A stretch of DNA of 64,000 bases from Gordonia bronchialis DSM 43247 (GCF_000024785.1 NC_013441.1:2604001-2668000); one strand, 5' to 3'; positions 7,617 to 16,043 are shown, numbered from the stretch's first letter. Made by a program: numbers and translations. Notes: generated from the sequence alone by a model not told the origin.

Positions 7617-10600
7617 ATGTCTTCTGTTTCCCGTCCCGACCACAGCACCGATCCGGCCGACTTCGACACGACGTTCATGTCGGCGATGTCGCGCCGGGTG
7701 CTGATCGGCGACGGGGCGATGGGCACCATGTTGCAGGCGGCCGACCTCACGCTCGACGACTTCAACGGACTCGAGGGTTGTAATGAGATCCTCAACGACG
7801 CCCGCCCCGATGTGCTCGAGGGCATTCATCGCGCCTACTTCGAGGCCGGTGCCGACGCGGTGGAGACCAACACCTTCGGCTGCAACCTGTCCAACCTGGG
7901 CGACTACGACATCGCCGACCGGATCCGCGAACTCGCCTACAAGGGCACCGGCATCGCACGCGGCGTCGCCGACGAGATGGGTCCGACGGCCAATGGCACC
8001 GATCGTTTTGTGCTCGGCTCGATCGGGCCCGGAACCAAATTGCCCAGCTTGGGGCACACGACCTTCGCGGTCATCCGGGACGCCTACTTCGAATGCGTCG
8101 CCGGGATGCTCGACGGTGGTGCCGACGCGATCCTGATCGAGACCTCGCAGGATCTGCTGCAGGTCAAGGCGGCCGTGGTGGCCGCCCGGCGCGCCATGGA
8201 CAAACTCGGTCGTCGGATCCCGATCATCTCCCACGTCACCGTGGAGACCACCGGCACGATGCTGCTCGGCTCGGAGATCGGTGCCGCCCTGACCGCGATC
8301 GAACCACTCGGCGTCGACATGATCGGGCTGAACTGCGCCACCGGGCCGGCCGAGATGAGCGAGCATCTCCGATACCTGTCCCGGCATGCGCGGATCCCGG
8401 TGTCGGTGATGCCGAATGCCGGGCTCCCCGTGCTCGGCCCCAACGGTGCCGAGTATCCGCTGTCCCCGGAGGAACTCGCCCAGGCCCTGCACGGCTTCGT
8501 CGCCGAGTTCGGACTCGATTTCGTCGGCGGCTGCTGCGGCACCACACCCGAACACATCCGGCAGGTCGCCGAGGCGGTCCACGGGGCGACCCCGGCTGCC
8601 CGCACCCCCGAACACGCCTCGGAGACGTCGTCGCTCTACACCGCGGTGCCCTTCGATCAGGACGCCAGCTTCCTGGTGATCGGTGAACGGACGAACACCA
8701 ACGGCTCCAAGGCATTTCGCGAGGCAATGATCGCCGGGGACTATCAGCGCTGCCTCGACATCGCCAAGGACCAGACCCGCGACGGCGCCCACATGCTCGA
8801 CCTCAACGTCGACTACGTGGGACGCGACGGTGCCGTGGACATGACGGCCCTGGCGAGCCGGTTCGCGACGTCGTCGACGTTGCCGATCATGCTCGACTCC
8901 ACCGAGCCCGAGGTCATCCGGGCGGGGCTGGAGACTCTCGGTGGACGGTGTGCGGTCAACTCGGTGAACTACGAGGACGGCGACGGCCCGAACTCCCGGT
9001 TCACCCGCATCATGCAGCTCGTCGTCGAGCACGGGGCCGCAGTGGTGGCGCTGACCATCGACGAGGAGGGGCAGGCCCGCACCGCGGACTGGAAGGTGCG
9101 CATCGCCGAGCGACTGATCGCCGACATCACCGGCAACTGGGGTCTCGCCGAGGAGGACATCATCATCGATGCCCTCACCTTCCCGATCTCCACCGGTCAG
9201 GAGGAGGTGCGCCGCGACGGCATCGAGACCATCGAGGCGATCCGGCGCATCCACGAGGCGCATCCCGAGGTGCACTTCACGCTGGGCATCTCCAACATCT
9301 CCTTCGGTCTCAACCCGGCCGCACGCCAGGTCCTGAACTCGGTGTTCCTGCACGAGTGCGTGCAGGCCGGGCTCGACACCGCGATCGTGCACGCCTCCAA
9401 GATCCTGCCGATGGCCCGGATCCCGGAGGAGCATCGCAAGGTTGCCCTCGATCTGGTCTATGACCGTCGGGCGCCGGGGTACGACCCGCTGCAGAAGCTG
9501 ATGGAACTGTTCGAGGGTGTCTCCGCGGCGTCGGCGCGCGAGTCGCGGGCCGCCGAACTGGCGAAACTGCCGCTGTTCGAGCGCCTCGAACGGCGCATCG
9601 TCGACGGCGAGCGCAACGGCCTCGAAGACGATCTCGACGAGGCGATGACCACCGTCCCGCCGCTGAAGATCATCAACGAGACCCTGCTGAGCGGCATGAA
9701 GACCGTCGGCGAGCTGTTCGGGTCCGGACAGATGCAGCTGCCCTTCGTGCTGCAGTCCGCCGAGGTGATGAAAACCGCTGTGGCACACCTTGAACCGCAT
9801 ATGGAGTCCACCGGCGAAGACGGCAAGGGCAGGATCGTGCTGGCCACGGTCAAGGGCGACGTGCACGACATCGGCAAGAATCTGGTCGACATCATCCTGT
9901 CCAACAACGGCTACGAGGTGGTCAACATCGGCATCAAGCAGCCGATCACGAACATTCTCGACGTCGCCGCCGACAAGAAGGTCGACGTCATCGGGATGTC
10001 GGGGCTGCTGGTCAAGTCGACGGTCGTGATGAAGGAGAACCTCGAGGAGATCAACGCCCGCGGACTCGCCGACGAGTACCCGGTGCTCCTCGGTGGTGCC
10101 GCCCTCACCCGGTCCTATGTGGAGAACGACCTGTCGGAGACCTACGAGGGCGACGTGCACTATGCGCGCGACGCCTTCGAGGGATTGCGTCTGATGGACG
10201 AGATCATGGCGACCAAGCGAGGGGAGGGGCCGGACCCGGACAGTCCGGAGGCCATCGCCGCGGCCGAAAAGGCCGCCGAACGCAAGGCCCGCCACGACCG
10301 GTCCAAGCGAATCGCCGCCAAACGCAAGGCCGCCGAGGAACCCGTAGAGGTGCCCGCGCGCTCGGATGTGGCCGCCGACAACGACATTCCCGCTCCACCC
10401 TTCTGGGGAACCCGCATCGTCAAGGGCGTTCCGGTCGCCGACTACCTCCAGCTCCTCGACGAGCGTGCCCTGTTCCTGGGGCAGTGGGGATTGCGCGGCG
10501 CCCGGGGCGGGGACGGACCGTCGTATGAGGATCTCGTCGAATCCGAGGGCCGCCCGCGGCTGCGGTACTGGATCGATCGGCTCGCCACCGAGGGCATCCT

Positions 10601-11216
10601 GCAGCATGCCGCCGTCGTGTACGGCTATTTCCCCGCGGTCAGCGACGGCGACACCGTGCACGTGCTCACCGAGCCGCGCCCAGATGCCCCGGTGCGCTAC
10701 AGCTTCGGCTTCCCGCGTCAGCAGCGATCACGCTTCCTGTGCATCGCCGACTTCATCCGGTCGCGTGAGGATGCCATTCGCGACGGCCACGTGGACGTGT
10801 TGCCGTTCCAGCTGGTCACCATGGGTCAGCCGATCGCGGACTTCGCCAACGAGTTGTTCGCCGCCGACGCCTACCGTGACTACCTGGAGGTGCACGGTAT
10901 CGGCGTGCAGCTGACCGAGGCGCTGGCCGAGTACTGGCATCAGCGCGTCCGTAGCGAACTCCGCTTCGGCGAACGCACCATGGACAGCGAGGACCCCGAC
11001 GAGGCACAGGGCTTCTTCGACCTCGAATACCGCGGTGCCCGTTTCTCTTTCGGGTACGGCGCATGCCCCGACCTCGACGACCGGGCCAAGATGATGGAAT
11101 TGCTTCAACCCGAACGGATCGGCGTGCACCTATCCGAGGAACTGCAGCTACATCCCGAGCAGTCCACCGACGCATTCGTGCTGCATCACCCGGAGGCGAA
11201 GTACTTCAACACCTGA
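7617..11216 (+). CDS. metH: Methionine synthase, cobalamin-dependent
   Basis: A full-length, 1199-residue modular enzyme that methylates homocysteine from methyl-tetrahydrofolate through methylcobalamin. Domains in order: homocysteine-binding barrel (about 15-330) with zinc ligands Cys89 and the pair Cys306-Cys307 in GGCCGT; pterin-binding barrel (about 345-620) with NTNGSKAFRE and MLDLNVDYVGRDG; cobalamin cap and binding domain (about 650-890) with DVHDIG, where His750 should coordinate cobalt; a Lys/Arg/Ala-rich linker (about 880-920); and the AdoMet-binding reactivation domain with FSFGYGACPDL. It depends on the corrin made by the cob genes later in the window. Counterpart of Rv2124c. Confidence 0.97.
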   Translation: MSSVSRPDHSTDPADFDTTFMSAMSRRVLIGDGAMGTMLQAADLTLDDFNGLEGCNEILNDARPDVLEGIHRAYFEAGADAVETNTFGCNLSNLGDYDIADRIRELAYKGTGIARGVADEMGPTANGTDRFVLGSIGPGTKLPSLGHTTFAVIRDAYFECVAGMLDGGADAILIETSQDLLQVKAAVVAARRAMDKLGRRIPIISHVTVETTGTMLLGSEIGAALTAIEPLGVDMIGLNCATGPAEMSEHLRYLSRHARIPVSVMPNAGLPVLGPNGAEYPLSPEELAQALHGFVAEFGLDFVGGCCGTTPEHIRQVAEAVHGATPAARTPEHASETSSLYTAVPFDQDASFLVIGERTNTNGSKAFREAMIAGDYQRCLDIAKDQTRDGAHMLDLNVDYVGRDGAVDMTALASRFATSSTLPIMLDSTEPEVIRAGLETLGGRCAVNSVNYEDGDGPNSRFTRIMQLVVEHGAAVVALTIDEEGQARTADWKVRIAERLIADITGNWGLAEEDIIIDALTFPISTGQEEVRRDGIETIEAIRRIHEAHPEVHFTLGISNISFGLNPAARQVLNSVFLHECVQAGLDTAIVHASKILPMARIPEEHRKVALDLVYDRRAPGYDPLQKLMELFEGVSAASARESRAAELAKLPLFERLERRIVDGERNGLEDDLDEAMTTVPPLKIINETLLSGMKTVGELFGSGQMQLPFVLQSAEVMKTAVAHLEPHMESTGEDGKGRIVLATVKGDVHDIGKNLVDIILSNNGYEVVNIGIKQPITNILDVAADKKVDVIGMSGLLVKSTVVMKENLEEINARGLADEYPVLLGGAALTRSYVENDLSETYEGDVHYARDAFEGLRLMDEIMATKRGEGPDPDSPEAIAAAEKAAERKARHDRSKRIAAKRKAAEEPVEVPARSDVAADNDIPAPPFWGTRIVKGVPVADYLQLLDERALFLGQWGLRGARGGDGPSYEDLVESEGRPRLRYWIDRLATEGILQHAAVVYGYFPAVSDGDTVHVLTEPRPDAPVRYSFGFPRQQRSRFLCIADFIRSREDAIRDGHVDVLPFQLVTMGQPIADFANELFAADAYRDYLEVHGIGVQLTEALAEYWHQRVRSELRFGERTMDSEDPDEAQGFFDLEYRGARFSFGYGACPDLDDRAKMMELLQPERIGVHLSEELQLHPEQSTDAFVLHHPEAKYFNT

Positions 11217-11231
11217 GCCGCGCCACCAGCA

Positions 11232-11260
11232 TTGACTCCACATAGTTGTAGCGCTATAAC
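11232..11260 (+). promoter_or_regulatory. marR-MFS promoter, TTGACT-17 bp-TATAAC
   Basis: A near-consensus promoter: -35 TTGACT at 11232-11237, 17-base spacer, -10 TATAAC at 11255-11260. Six bases later is ATG 11267, so the mRNA should begin on the start codon. This is the best sigma-70-type promoter seen in the window and it is overlapped by two palindromes. Confidence 0.7.
11245..11260. promoter_or_regulatory. Candidate MarR operator 1, imperfect 16-bp palindrome over the -10 box
   Basis: GTTGTAGC facing GCTATAAC forms a dyad with one mismatch. It covers the entire -10 hexamer, so a bound dimer would block RNA polymerase. Autorepression by the adjacent MarR protein is the likely use. Confidence 0.55.
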
Positions 11261-11262
11261 GA

Positions 11263-11276
11263 TTGTATGCATACAA
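11263..11276. promoter_or_regulatory. Candidate MarR operator 2, perfect 14-bp palindrome over the start codon
   Basis: TTGTATGCATACAA is a perfect palindrome that contains the ATG at 11267 and the predicted transcription start. Its centre is 17 bases from that of operator 1. In RNA it could also pair with itself or dimerise. Confidence 0.55.
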
Positions 11277-11716
11277 GTGATTCGCCGGCGTTGTCAACGC
11301 CGACGGCAACCGAACTCTGGTTCGTCATGAACAGTCTCGTACGCGATCAGGCCACCGAATCGAGCGCTCGGATCAGTGCGCGGATCGACATGCCGTTCAG
11401 CCGGTTTCGCGCACTGCGTCGAATCGCGGTCGGGGAGATGACCCAGACCGAGCTGGCCCGACGGCTGAGCATCGACGCCCCCGCCACGAGCGTCATCGTG
11501 AACGATCTGGTCGATCGCGGGCTCGTCATCCGCACCGAGCACGCCACCGACCGGCGATTCAAGGTGGTGGCCATCACCGCCGCGGGCCGTGCGGTCGTCG
11601 ACTCGGTGACCGCCGACGACACCGCGGCCCCGCCGATGTTCGACGCGCTCGACGACGATCGGCGTCGAGCGCTCGGAGAGTTGCTCGAACTGCTGCGGTC
11701 GGCGGCCGAATCGTGA
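11267..11716 (+). CDS. MarR family transcriptional regulator
   Basis: A 149-residue winged-helix regulator. The recognition region MTQTELARRLSIDAPATSVIV is followed by DLVDRGLVIRTEHATDRRFK, the wing with the family's Asp-Arg pair, and a C-terminal dimerisation helix. MarR proteins usually repress a neighbouring efflux pump and are released by phenolic or drug-like ligands. The next gene is such a pump and its GTG start shares four bases with this stop, so the two form an operon. Two palindromes in the promoter are the expected operators. The leaderless ATG 11267 is supported by the -10 box position. Confidence 0.92.
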   Translation: MHTSDSPALSTPTATELWFVMNSLVRDQATESSARISARIDMPFSRFRALRRIAVGEMTQTELARRLSIDAPATSVIVNDLVDRGLVIRTEHATDRRFKVVAITAAGRAVVDSVTADDTAAPPMFDALDDDRRRALGELLELLRSAAES

Positions 11717-13179
11717 ACGCGCGCATCGCCGCGCCGACGCATACCGACGCTGCCACCCTGGGTGTGCGACGTCGGATCGCCATCCTCGCGACCTGTTGCC
11801 TGAGCCTGTTCATCGTCGGCATCGACACCACCGGACTCAACGTCGCACTGCCGTCGATCGCGTCGGACCTCGGCGCCTCGGGGTCGCAACTGCAGTGGGT
11901 GATCGACGCCTACACGCTGGTTCTGGCCAGCCTGCTGCTCCTCGGCGGATCGATGGGGGACCGCTTCGGCCGACGCCGGGTCTTCCTGACCGGCCTGACC
12001 GTGTTCGCGCTGGGGTCGGTCCTGTGCTCGCTGGCGGTGTCGCCCGCAATGCTGATCGGTGCGCGGATGTTGCAGGCGGTCGGCGGGTCGATGCTGAATC
12101 CGGTGGCGATGGCGATCGTGACCAACACGTTCACCAATCCGACCGAGCGTGCGCGCGCCATCGGCATGTGGGGGGCCGCCTTCGGGCTGAGCATGGCACT
12201 CGGGCCGGTGATCGGAGGTGCGCTCGTGCACTCCTTCGGTTGGGCGTCGATATTCTGGCTCAATGTGCCGGTCTGTGCCGTGGCGATCGTGCTCACCCTC
12301 ACGCTGGTCCCCGAGTCACGCGCGGAGCGTCCGCGTCGCCCGGACCCGGGAGCGCAACTGCTGATCCTGGTGTTCCTCGCGACCCTGACCTTCGCGATCA
12401 TCGAGGGTCACGGCCTCGGGTGGTCCTCGGCGGTCGTCGTCGGCTCGTTCATCGTGGCCGCGGTGTCATTCACCGGGCTCGTGATCCTCGAGTCCCGACG
12501 AACCGAACCGATGATCGACCTGCGGTTCTTCGGCAGCGCACCGTTCAGCAGTTCGGTGCTGACCGCGATCCTGGCGTTCGCTGCGATCGGCGGTTTCCTT
12601 CTGCTCAACACGCTCTACCTGCAACAGGTGCGCGGACTCTCACCGCTCGAGGCCGGTCTGATGACCCTGCCGATGGCCCTGCTGGCGCCGGTGTCGGGCT
12701 GGTTGGTCGGTAGCCGCGGTGCCCGGATGCCCATGGTCCTCGCCGGCGTCGCCATCGTCGGTGCGGGTCTCATGCTGATGCGCGTCCGCGTGGACACGAG
12801 CTTCGAGTACCTGGCCGTCGCGTACCTGCTCCTCGGTGTGGGATCGGGCCTCGTCAACGCACCGATCACCAACGCCGCTGTCTCGGGAATGCCCCGAGCG
12901 CAGGCCGGAGTCGCGTCGGGCATAGCCTCGGTCAGCCGGCAGGTGGGAACATCGCTGGGCGTCGCGATCTTCGGCGCTGTCGCCTTCCGCGAGGTCGGCG
13001 ATCAGGCCGACCTCGCAGCGGCCGCACGCCCGGCCTGGCTGATCATGGCGCTGTGCGGGCTGGCCATCATCGTCGTCGGGATCGCCGCGACCGGCCGCTG
13101 GGCCGCGTCGACGCTTGACCGCACTCGCGAACGAATCCTCGCCACCGAGACCGCTCCGGCCGTGCGCGCCGAAACCTGA
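11713..13179 (+). CDS. MFS drug exporter, DHA2 (14-helix, EmrB/QacA-type)
   Basis: A 488-residue proton-coupled efflux protein with about 14 hydrophobic helices. Visible motifs include the motif A form GGSMGDRFGRRRVFL in the loop after helix 2, DTTGLNVALPSIASDLG in helix 1 (the DHA2 pattern with a membrane Asp), and the antiporter motif C-like GAAFGLSMALGPVIGGALV in helix 5. The GTG start lies within the marR stop (GTGA), so expression depends on the MarR promoter. The substrate is unknown; cationic or hydrophobic drugs are typical. The gene converges on the SMR gene with 35 bases between the stops. Confidence 0.93.
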   Translation: MNARIAAPTHTDAATLGVRRRIAILATCCLSLFIVGIDTTGLNVALPSIASDLGASGSQLQWVIDAYTLVLASLLLLGGSMGDRFGRRRVFLTGLTVFALGSVLCSLAVSPAMLIGARMLQAVGGSMLNPVAMAIVTNTFTNPTERARAIGMWGAAFGLSMALGPVIGGALVHSFGWASIFWLNVPVCAVAIVLTLTLVPESRAERPRRPDPGAQLLILVFLATLTFAIIEGHGLGWSSAVVVGSFIVAAVSFTGLVILESRRTEPMIDLRFFGSAPFSSSVLTAILAFAAIGGFLLLNTLYLQQVRGLSPLEAGLMTLPMALLAPVSGWLVGSRGARMPMVLAGVAIVGAGLMLMRVRVDTSFEYLAVAYLLLGVGSGLVNAPITNAAVSGMPRAQAGVASGIASVSRQVGTSLGVAIFGAVAFREVGDQADLAAAARPAWLIMALCGLAIIVVGIAATGRWAASTLDRTRERILATETAPAVRAET

Positions 13180-13204
13180 ACCCAGGGGCACAGTGACGCG
13201 GATA

Positions 13205-13223
13205 GCGCACACAACTAGTGCGC
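13205..13223. terminator. Hairpin between MFS and SMR genes
   Basis: GCGCAC and GTGCGC form a 6-bp stem with a 7-base loop holding the stop codon of the SMR gene (CTA on plus). It has no T tract, so it is a weak candidate for a shared terminator of two convergent genes. Confidence 0.35.
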
Positions 13224-13529
13224 GAGCTTGAGGCCAACCACGGCGCCGACGATCACCAGGATCAGCGCGACCTTCAGGATCGACGCCGACTCGGCGCCGG
13301 TGACCATCGCGTAGGCAACGGTGAGCGATGCACCGATTCCGACCCAGACGGCGTAGGCCGTGCCGGTCGGCAACTCCCGCATCGCATAGGCCAGCCCGGC
13401 CATCGAGGCGATCAGTGCAACCGCGAACAGGATGGTCGGCGGCCAGCGACTGAAACCCTCGGACTTACCGAGCGCGGTGGCCCACACCGCTTCGAGCACA
13501 CCCGAGATGATGAGAATGATCCACGACAT
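13215..13529 (-). CDS. SMR family transporter, Gdx/SugE type (guanidinium exporter)
   Basis: A 104-residue, four-helix small multidrug resistance protein. It resembles SugE/Gdx rather than QacE: the start MSWIILIISGVLEAVWA carries the essential membrane Glu at position 13 in the ExxWA context, and GTAYAVWVGIGA matches SugE closely. Gdx proteins exchange guanidinium for protons as antiparallel dimers. The guanidine-III aptamer in its leader supports guanidinium export directly. ATG 13529 is set by GGAGG six bases upstream, immediately after the aptamer. A single gene that would need to form a homodimer of dual topology. Confidence 0.93.
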   Translation of the reverse strand: MSWIILIISGVLEAVWATALGKSEGFSRWPPTILFAVALIASMAGLAYAMRELPTGTAYAVWVGIGASLTVAYAMVTGAESASILKVALILVIVGAVVGLKLAH

Positions 13530-13541
13530 TCCGAACCTCCA

Positions 13542-13584
13542 GGCGCCGTCTTGTCGCTGGCCGGGTACGGCGCACCTCGTCCGG
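13542..13584 (-). promoter_or_regulatory. Guanidine-III riboswitch (ykkC-III)
   Basis: Read on the minus strand, the leader has CCGGACGAGGTGCGCCGTAC followed by the CCGG repeat, a short linker, and GACAAGACGGCGCC. From memory this equals the published Thermobifida aptamer used for structures, differing only in the linker. It should fold as the known pseudoknot, with the GGCGCC strand ending one base before the GGAGG of the SMR gene. Ligand binding would free or expose the ribosome site and switch the exporter on. The T at 13541 separates the aptamer from the ribosome binding site. Confidence 0.93.
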
Positions 13585-13602
13585 TGATCGTCTCTGATCA
13601 CC
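13583..13602 (-). promoter_or_regulatory. Hairpin directly upstream of the guanidine-III aptamer
   Basis: GGTGATC and GATCACC make a perfect 7-bp stem with a 6-base loop. On the minus strand its 3' arm includes the two C that also start aptamer helix P1, so the two structures compete at their border. Confidence 0.5.
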
Positions 13603-13606
13603 GTCC

Positions 13607-13612
13607 ACGGTA
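13607..13612 (-). promoter_or_regulatory. Possible -10 box (TACCGT) of the SMR transcript
   Basis: TACCGT on the minus strand lies 23 bases upstream of the aptamer and would start the RNA just before the hairpin. No good -35 is visible. Low confidence. Confidence 0.3.
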
Positions 13613-13725
13613 GCAACGAACCGGACGCGTGGGTGGTGATCTCGGTCGCCACCGGGACCGGCATCGACGAACACTCCCAGGCTCCGTCCACCGTCCCCAC
13701 AGCTTCGGCGTCGACGGTGGACGTC

Positions 13726-15267
13726 ATGACCCACACAGCTCTGCCCGCACGAGCCGAGTCCCCCTCGCCGCCGGCCTCGGTGGCCGACAGGTGCGGGCCG
13801 GACAACCACCCTGCGACCGAAACCGTTGCGGCCGTACACACTCCCGCACGGTTGATCCGATGGGCGGTGCTCGCGGTGATCATCGCGGTCGCCGTCGCGA
13901 TCCGGCTCCGCTTCCTCGACGTCGAGACGATGGACTATCGGGCATTTCTCAGTCGGTGGTACGACACCCTCGACTCACAGGGATTCTCGGCGTTCTCGTC
14001 GCAGTTCGCCGACTACAACTACCCCTACCTGTATCTCCTCTGGGGACTCACCGCACTCGGCGTACCGTCGCTGATCGGCGTCAAGGCCATCTCGATCGTC
14101 TTCGACTTCGTGCTCGCCTTCTTCGCCTATCGGATCGTCGGCCTGCGAACGGACCGATACTGGTTGCGGGCCTTGGCTTTCGGTGTGGTGGCGATGCTCC
14201 CGTCGGTGATCGCGAACAGTTCCTACTGGGGACAGGCCGACGCCATCTATTCGGCTTTCACCCTGGGTGGCGTGTACTTCCTGATGCGCGCCAACCGCCA
14301 CGGCGACCTTCGGACACCGGGTCGCTCCTGGCGGGTCGGTTCGGTCTGGGCATGTGTGATGTTCGGGCTGGCGGTGTCGTTCAAACTGCAGGCGGTCTTC
14401 GTGTTCGGGCTAATCGCCTGGTTGCTGATCCGTCGACGCATCCCGTGGTATGCCCTGCTCGCGATCCCCGTCGTCTACGTGGCGTTCGTGATTCCGGCGG
14501 TGGTGGCGGGCGAATCCTGGGGCAACGCCCTGTCGGTCTATCTCGATCAGACCGGTTCCTACAAGCAGTTGACGCTCGGTGCGGCCAATCTCTATCAGCT
14601 CATCTCGATCTCCGGGAACGCCACGTGGCTGGCACATCTGGGCATCGCGACGGCCGGCGCCGTCGTCGTGGCCTTCCTCGCCTGGTCGGTGTGGAAGAAG
14701 CCCGCGGTGACCCCCACCTCCATCGTGGTGGTGGCCACCGCCTCGGCAGTGGTCGTGCCGTTCCTGCTGCCGGCGATGCACGACCGGTACTTTTACACCG
14801 CCGAGGTTCTGACCGTGATCGCAGCATTCTTCCTGCCGCTGTGGTTCGCGTTGATCCCGGTACTGGTCCAGGCCTCGGCGATCGGCGTCTATCACTCGTC
14901 GCTCACCGGTGATCAGGGCATGTCGGATCGGGGCCAGGTGATGGGCGGTCCGGGTGGCGGCCGCAACCACGCGGGACCGGGCCGGCCGTTCGATGGCCAG
15001 GGCGGACCCGGTCCGGGGCATGCCGCCGGCGGAGGCCATCCCGGCGGCAGGCACGGGTCATCGAGCGGGGGGTACACCTCGGGACGCGGCGACACGGCTC
15101 TGACGGTCTACGCCACGATGATGGGCCTGGCCGTTCTCGGTATCGTCGCCGCCCTCACCGACGTGCTTCGGCGCCCTATGGGCTCCACCAGCGCCTCGCG
15201 TCCACCAGTCGCAGATGTGGTCGACGACGACGTCCGGGGTACGTACCCAGCGGAGGTGGTGTCGTGA
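13726..15267 (+). CDS. GT-C-like membrane glycosyltransferase/mannosyltransferase family protein
   Basis: A 513-residue polytopic membrane protein with about ten hydrophobic helices. The segment DVETMDYRAFLSRWYDTLDS after helix 1 carries acidic and Tyr residues in the place where polyprenyl-phosphate-sugar-dependent GT-C enzymes hold their catalytic Asp, and NYPYLYLLWGL follows. Between two late helices it has an unusual 60-residue Gly/His/Met/Arg-rich loop (about residues 395-455, bases 14908-15090). The last 70 codons run antisense to the convergent hydrolase gene. ATG 13726 was chosen for its position before helix 1; ATG 13633 is possible. Donor and acceptor are unknown. Confidence 0.72.
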   Translation: MTHTALPARAESPSPPASVADRCGPDNHPATETVAAVHTPARLIRWAVLAVIIAVAVAIRLRFLDVETMDYRAFLSRWYDTLDSQGFSAFSSQFADYNYPYLYLLWGLTALGVPSLIGVKAISIVFDFVLAFFAYRIVGLRTDRYWLRALAFGVVAMLPSVIANSSYWGQADAIYSAFTLGGVYFLMRANRHGDLRTPGRSWRVGSVWACVMFGLAVSFKLQAVFVFGLIAWLLIRRRIPWYALLAIPVVYVAFVIPAVVAGESWGNALSVYLDQTGSYKQLTLGAANLYQLISISGNATWLAHLGIATAGAVVVAFLAWSVWKKPAVTPTSIVVVATASAVVVPFLLPAMHDRYFYTAEVLTVIAAFFLPLWFALIPVLVQASAIGVYHSSLTGDQGMSDRGQVMGGPGGGRNHAGPGRPFDGQGGPGPGHAAGGGHPGGRHGSSSGGYTSGRGDTALTVYATMMGLAVLGIVAALTDVLRRPMGSTSASRPPVADVVDDDVRGTYPAEVVS

Positions 15268-15951
15268 TCCGCCTGGGGGACAGTCCTTCTCGGTGTAGGT
15301 CCACACGGTTCGGGAGTCGTCGGCGAAGCACTCTTCGAGCGCCGCGGCCGCGCCCGGGGGGACCAGGACGTCGGCGTCGAGGCGGACCGCGAGTGTCGGC
15401 ACCGTCCCCGGCTTTCCTCGTGCTCCGAATGGGAGGCGTCCGGTGCGCACCATCCGGGCCCACTCCCGCATGAGTGTCCGCGGGGTCGGCGCCCCGAAAC
15501 CCGGTGTGGGCCAATATCCGACGATGGCCGTCACAATCGGGACAGCCGCGGCAACCGCGTATTCGGCGACACCGCCGCGCGGATAGTGTCGGTGCCAGGG
15601 GAGTGAACCGGCAACGGTGACAAACCCGTCCGGCTGCGATGCCTCGTCCGCGACGACGGCGATGTGTGCGCACAACTGCGCCCCGAGGCTGTGGCCGAGC
15701 ACGATCACGGGGCGGGTGGGATCATCTGCGCGGCAACGCTTCACCGCCGCGACAAGATCGGCCGACTCGTCGGCGTAGGCCCAGTCGTGCCGCCGCGACG
15801 GGGGCCGGGTGTCGGTATCGAGTCCGCGGCGGGGGACCGTCGTCGCCGACCAGTCGTGCTGGGCGAACGCATCCTCGAGTGCGCGGTAGTAGCGGGCCGG
15901 GACACCCATCGCCGGGGCGATGAGAACATGCGGTTCGTGTCGGCGGTTCAT
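15058..15951 (-). CDS. Alpha/beta hydrolase family protein
   Basis: A 297-residue soluble hydrolase. The nucleophile elbow GHSLGAQ lies near residue 96, a candidate acid is in LDADVLVPPGAAA, and the His is in SRHHLRW shortly before a final VVVDHICDWW helix. No signal peptide is seen. All catalytic parts are encoded between 15951 and about 15200. The rest of the frame (to 15058) is Arg/Gly/His-rich, lies antisense to the transmembrane gene that ends at 15267, and is probably not conserved. The substrate is unknown; the family covers esterases, lipases and lactonases. A CACGCT box six bases before the ATG may give a leaderless start. Confidence 0.75.
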   Translation of the reverse strand: MNRRHEPHVLIAPAMGVPARYYRALEDAFAQHDWSATTVPRRGLDTDTRPPSRRHDWAYADESADLVAAVKRCRADDPTRPVIVLGHSLGAQLCAHIAVVADEASQPDGFVTVAGSLPWHRHYPRGGVAEYAVAAAVPIVTAIVGYWPTPGFGAPTPRTLMREWARMVRTGRLPFGARGKPGTVPTLAVRLDADVLVPPGAAAALEECFADDSRTVWTYTEKDCPPGGSRHHLRWVRTPDVVVDHICDWWTRGAGGAHRAPKHVGEGGDDTENGQAHHRGVDRQSRVAASRGVPPAR

Positions 15952-16043
15952 GTCACGAGCGTGGCGCCGGCGGGGACCGGAAGCCACTACCCCGGAGGTA
16001 ATGAAACACTTGCGCCGCCCGCCTGCGCTTCGTTATAGGAACA

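Noticed and set aside
7575..10661. A 1028-codon open frame on the minus strand opposite metH
   Set aside because: It mirrors metH codons; in GC-rich coding DNA the antisense frame lacks stops. The product has a His/Gly/Val-rich composition without any known domain and metH is unambiguous.
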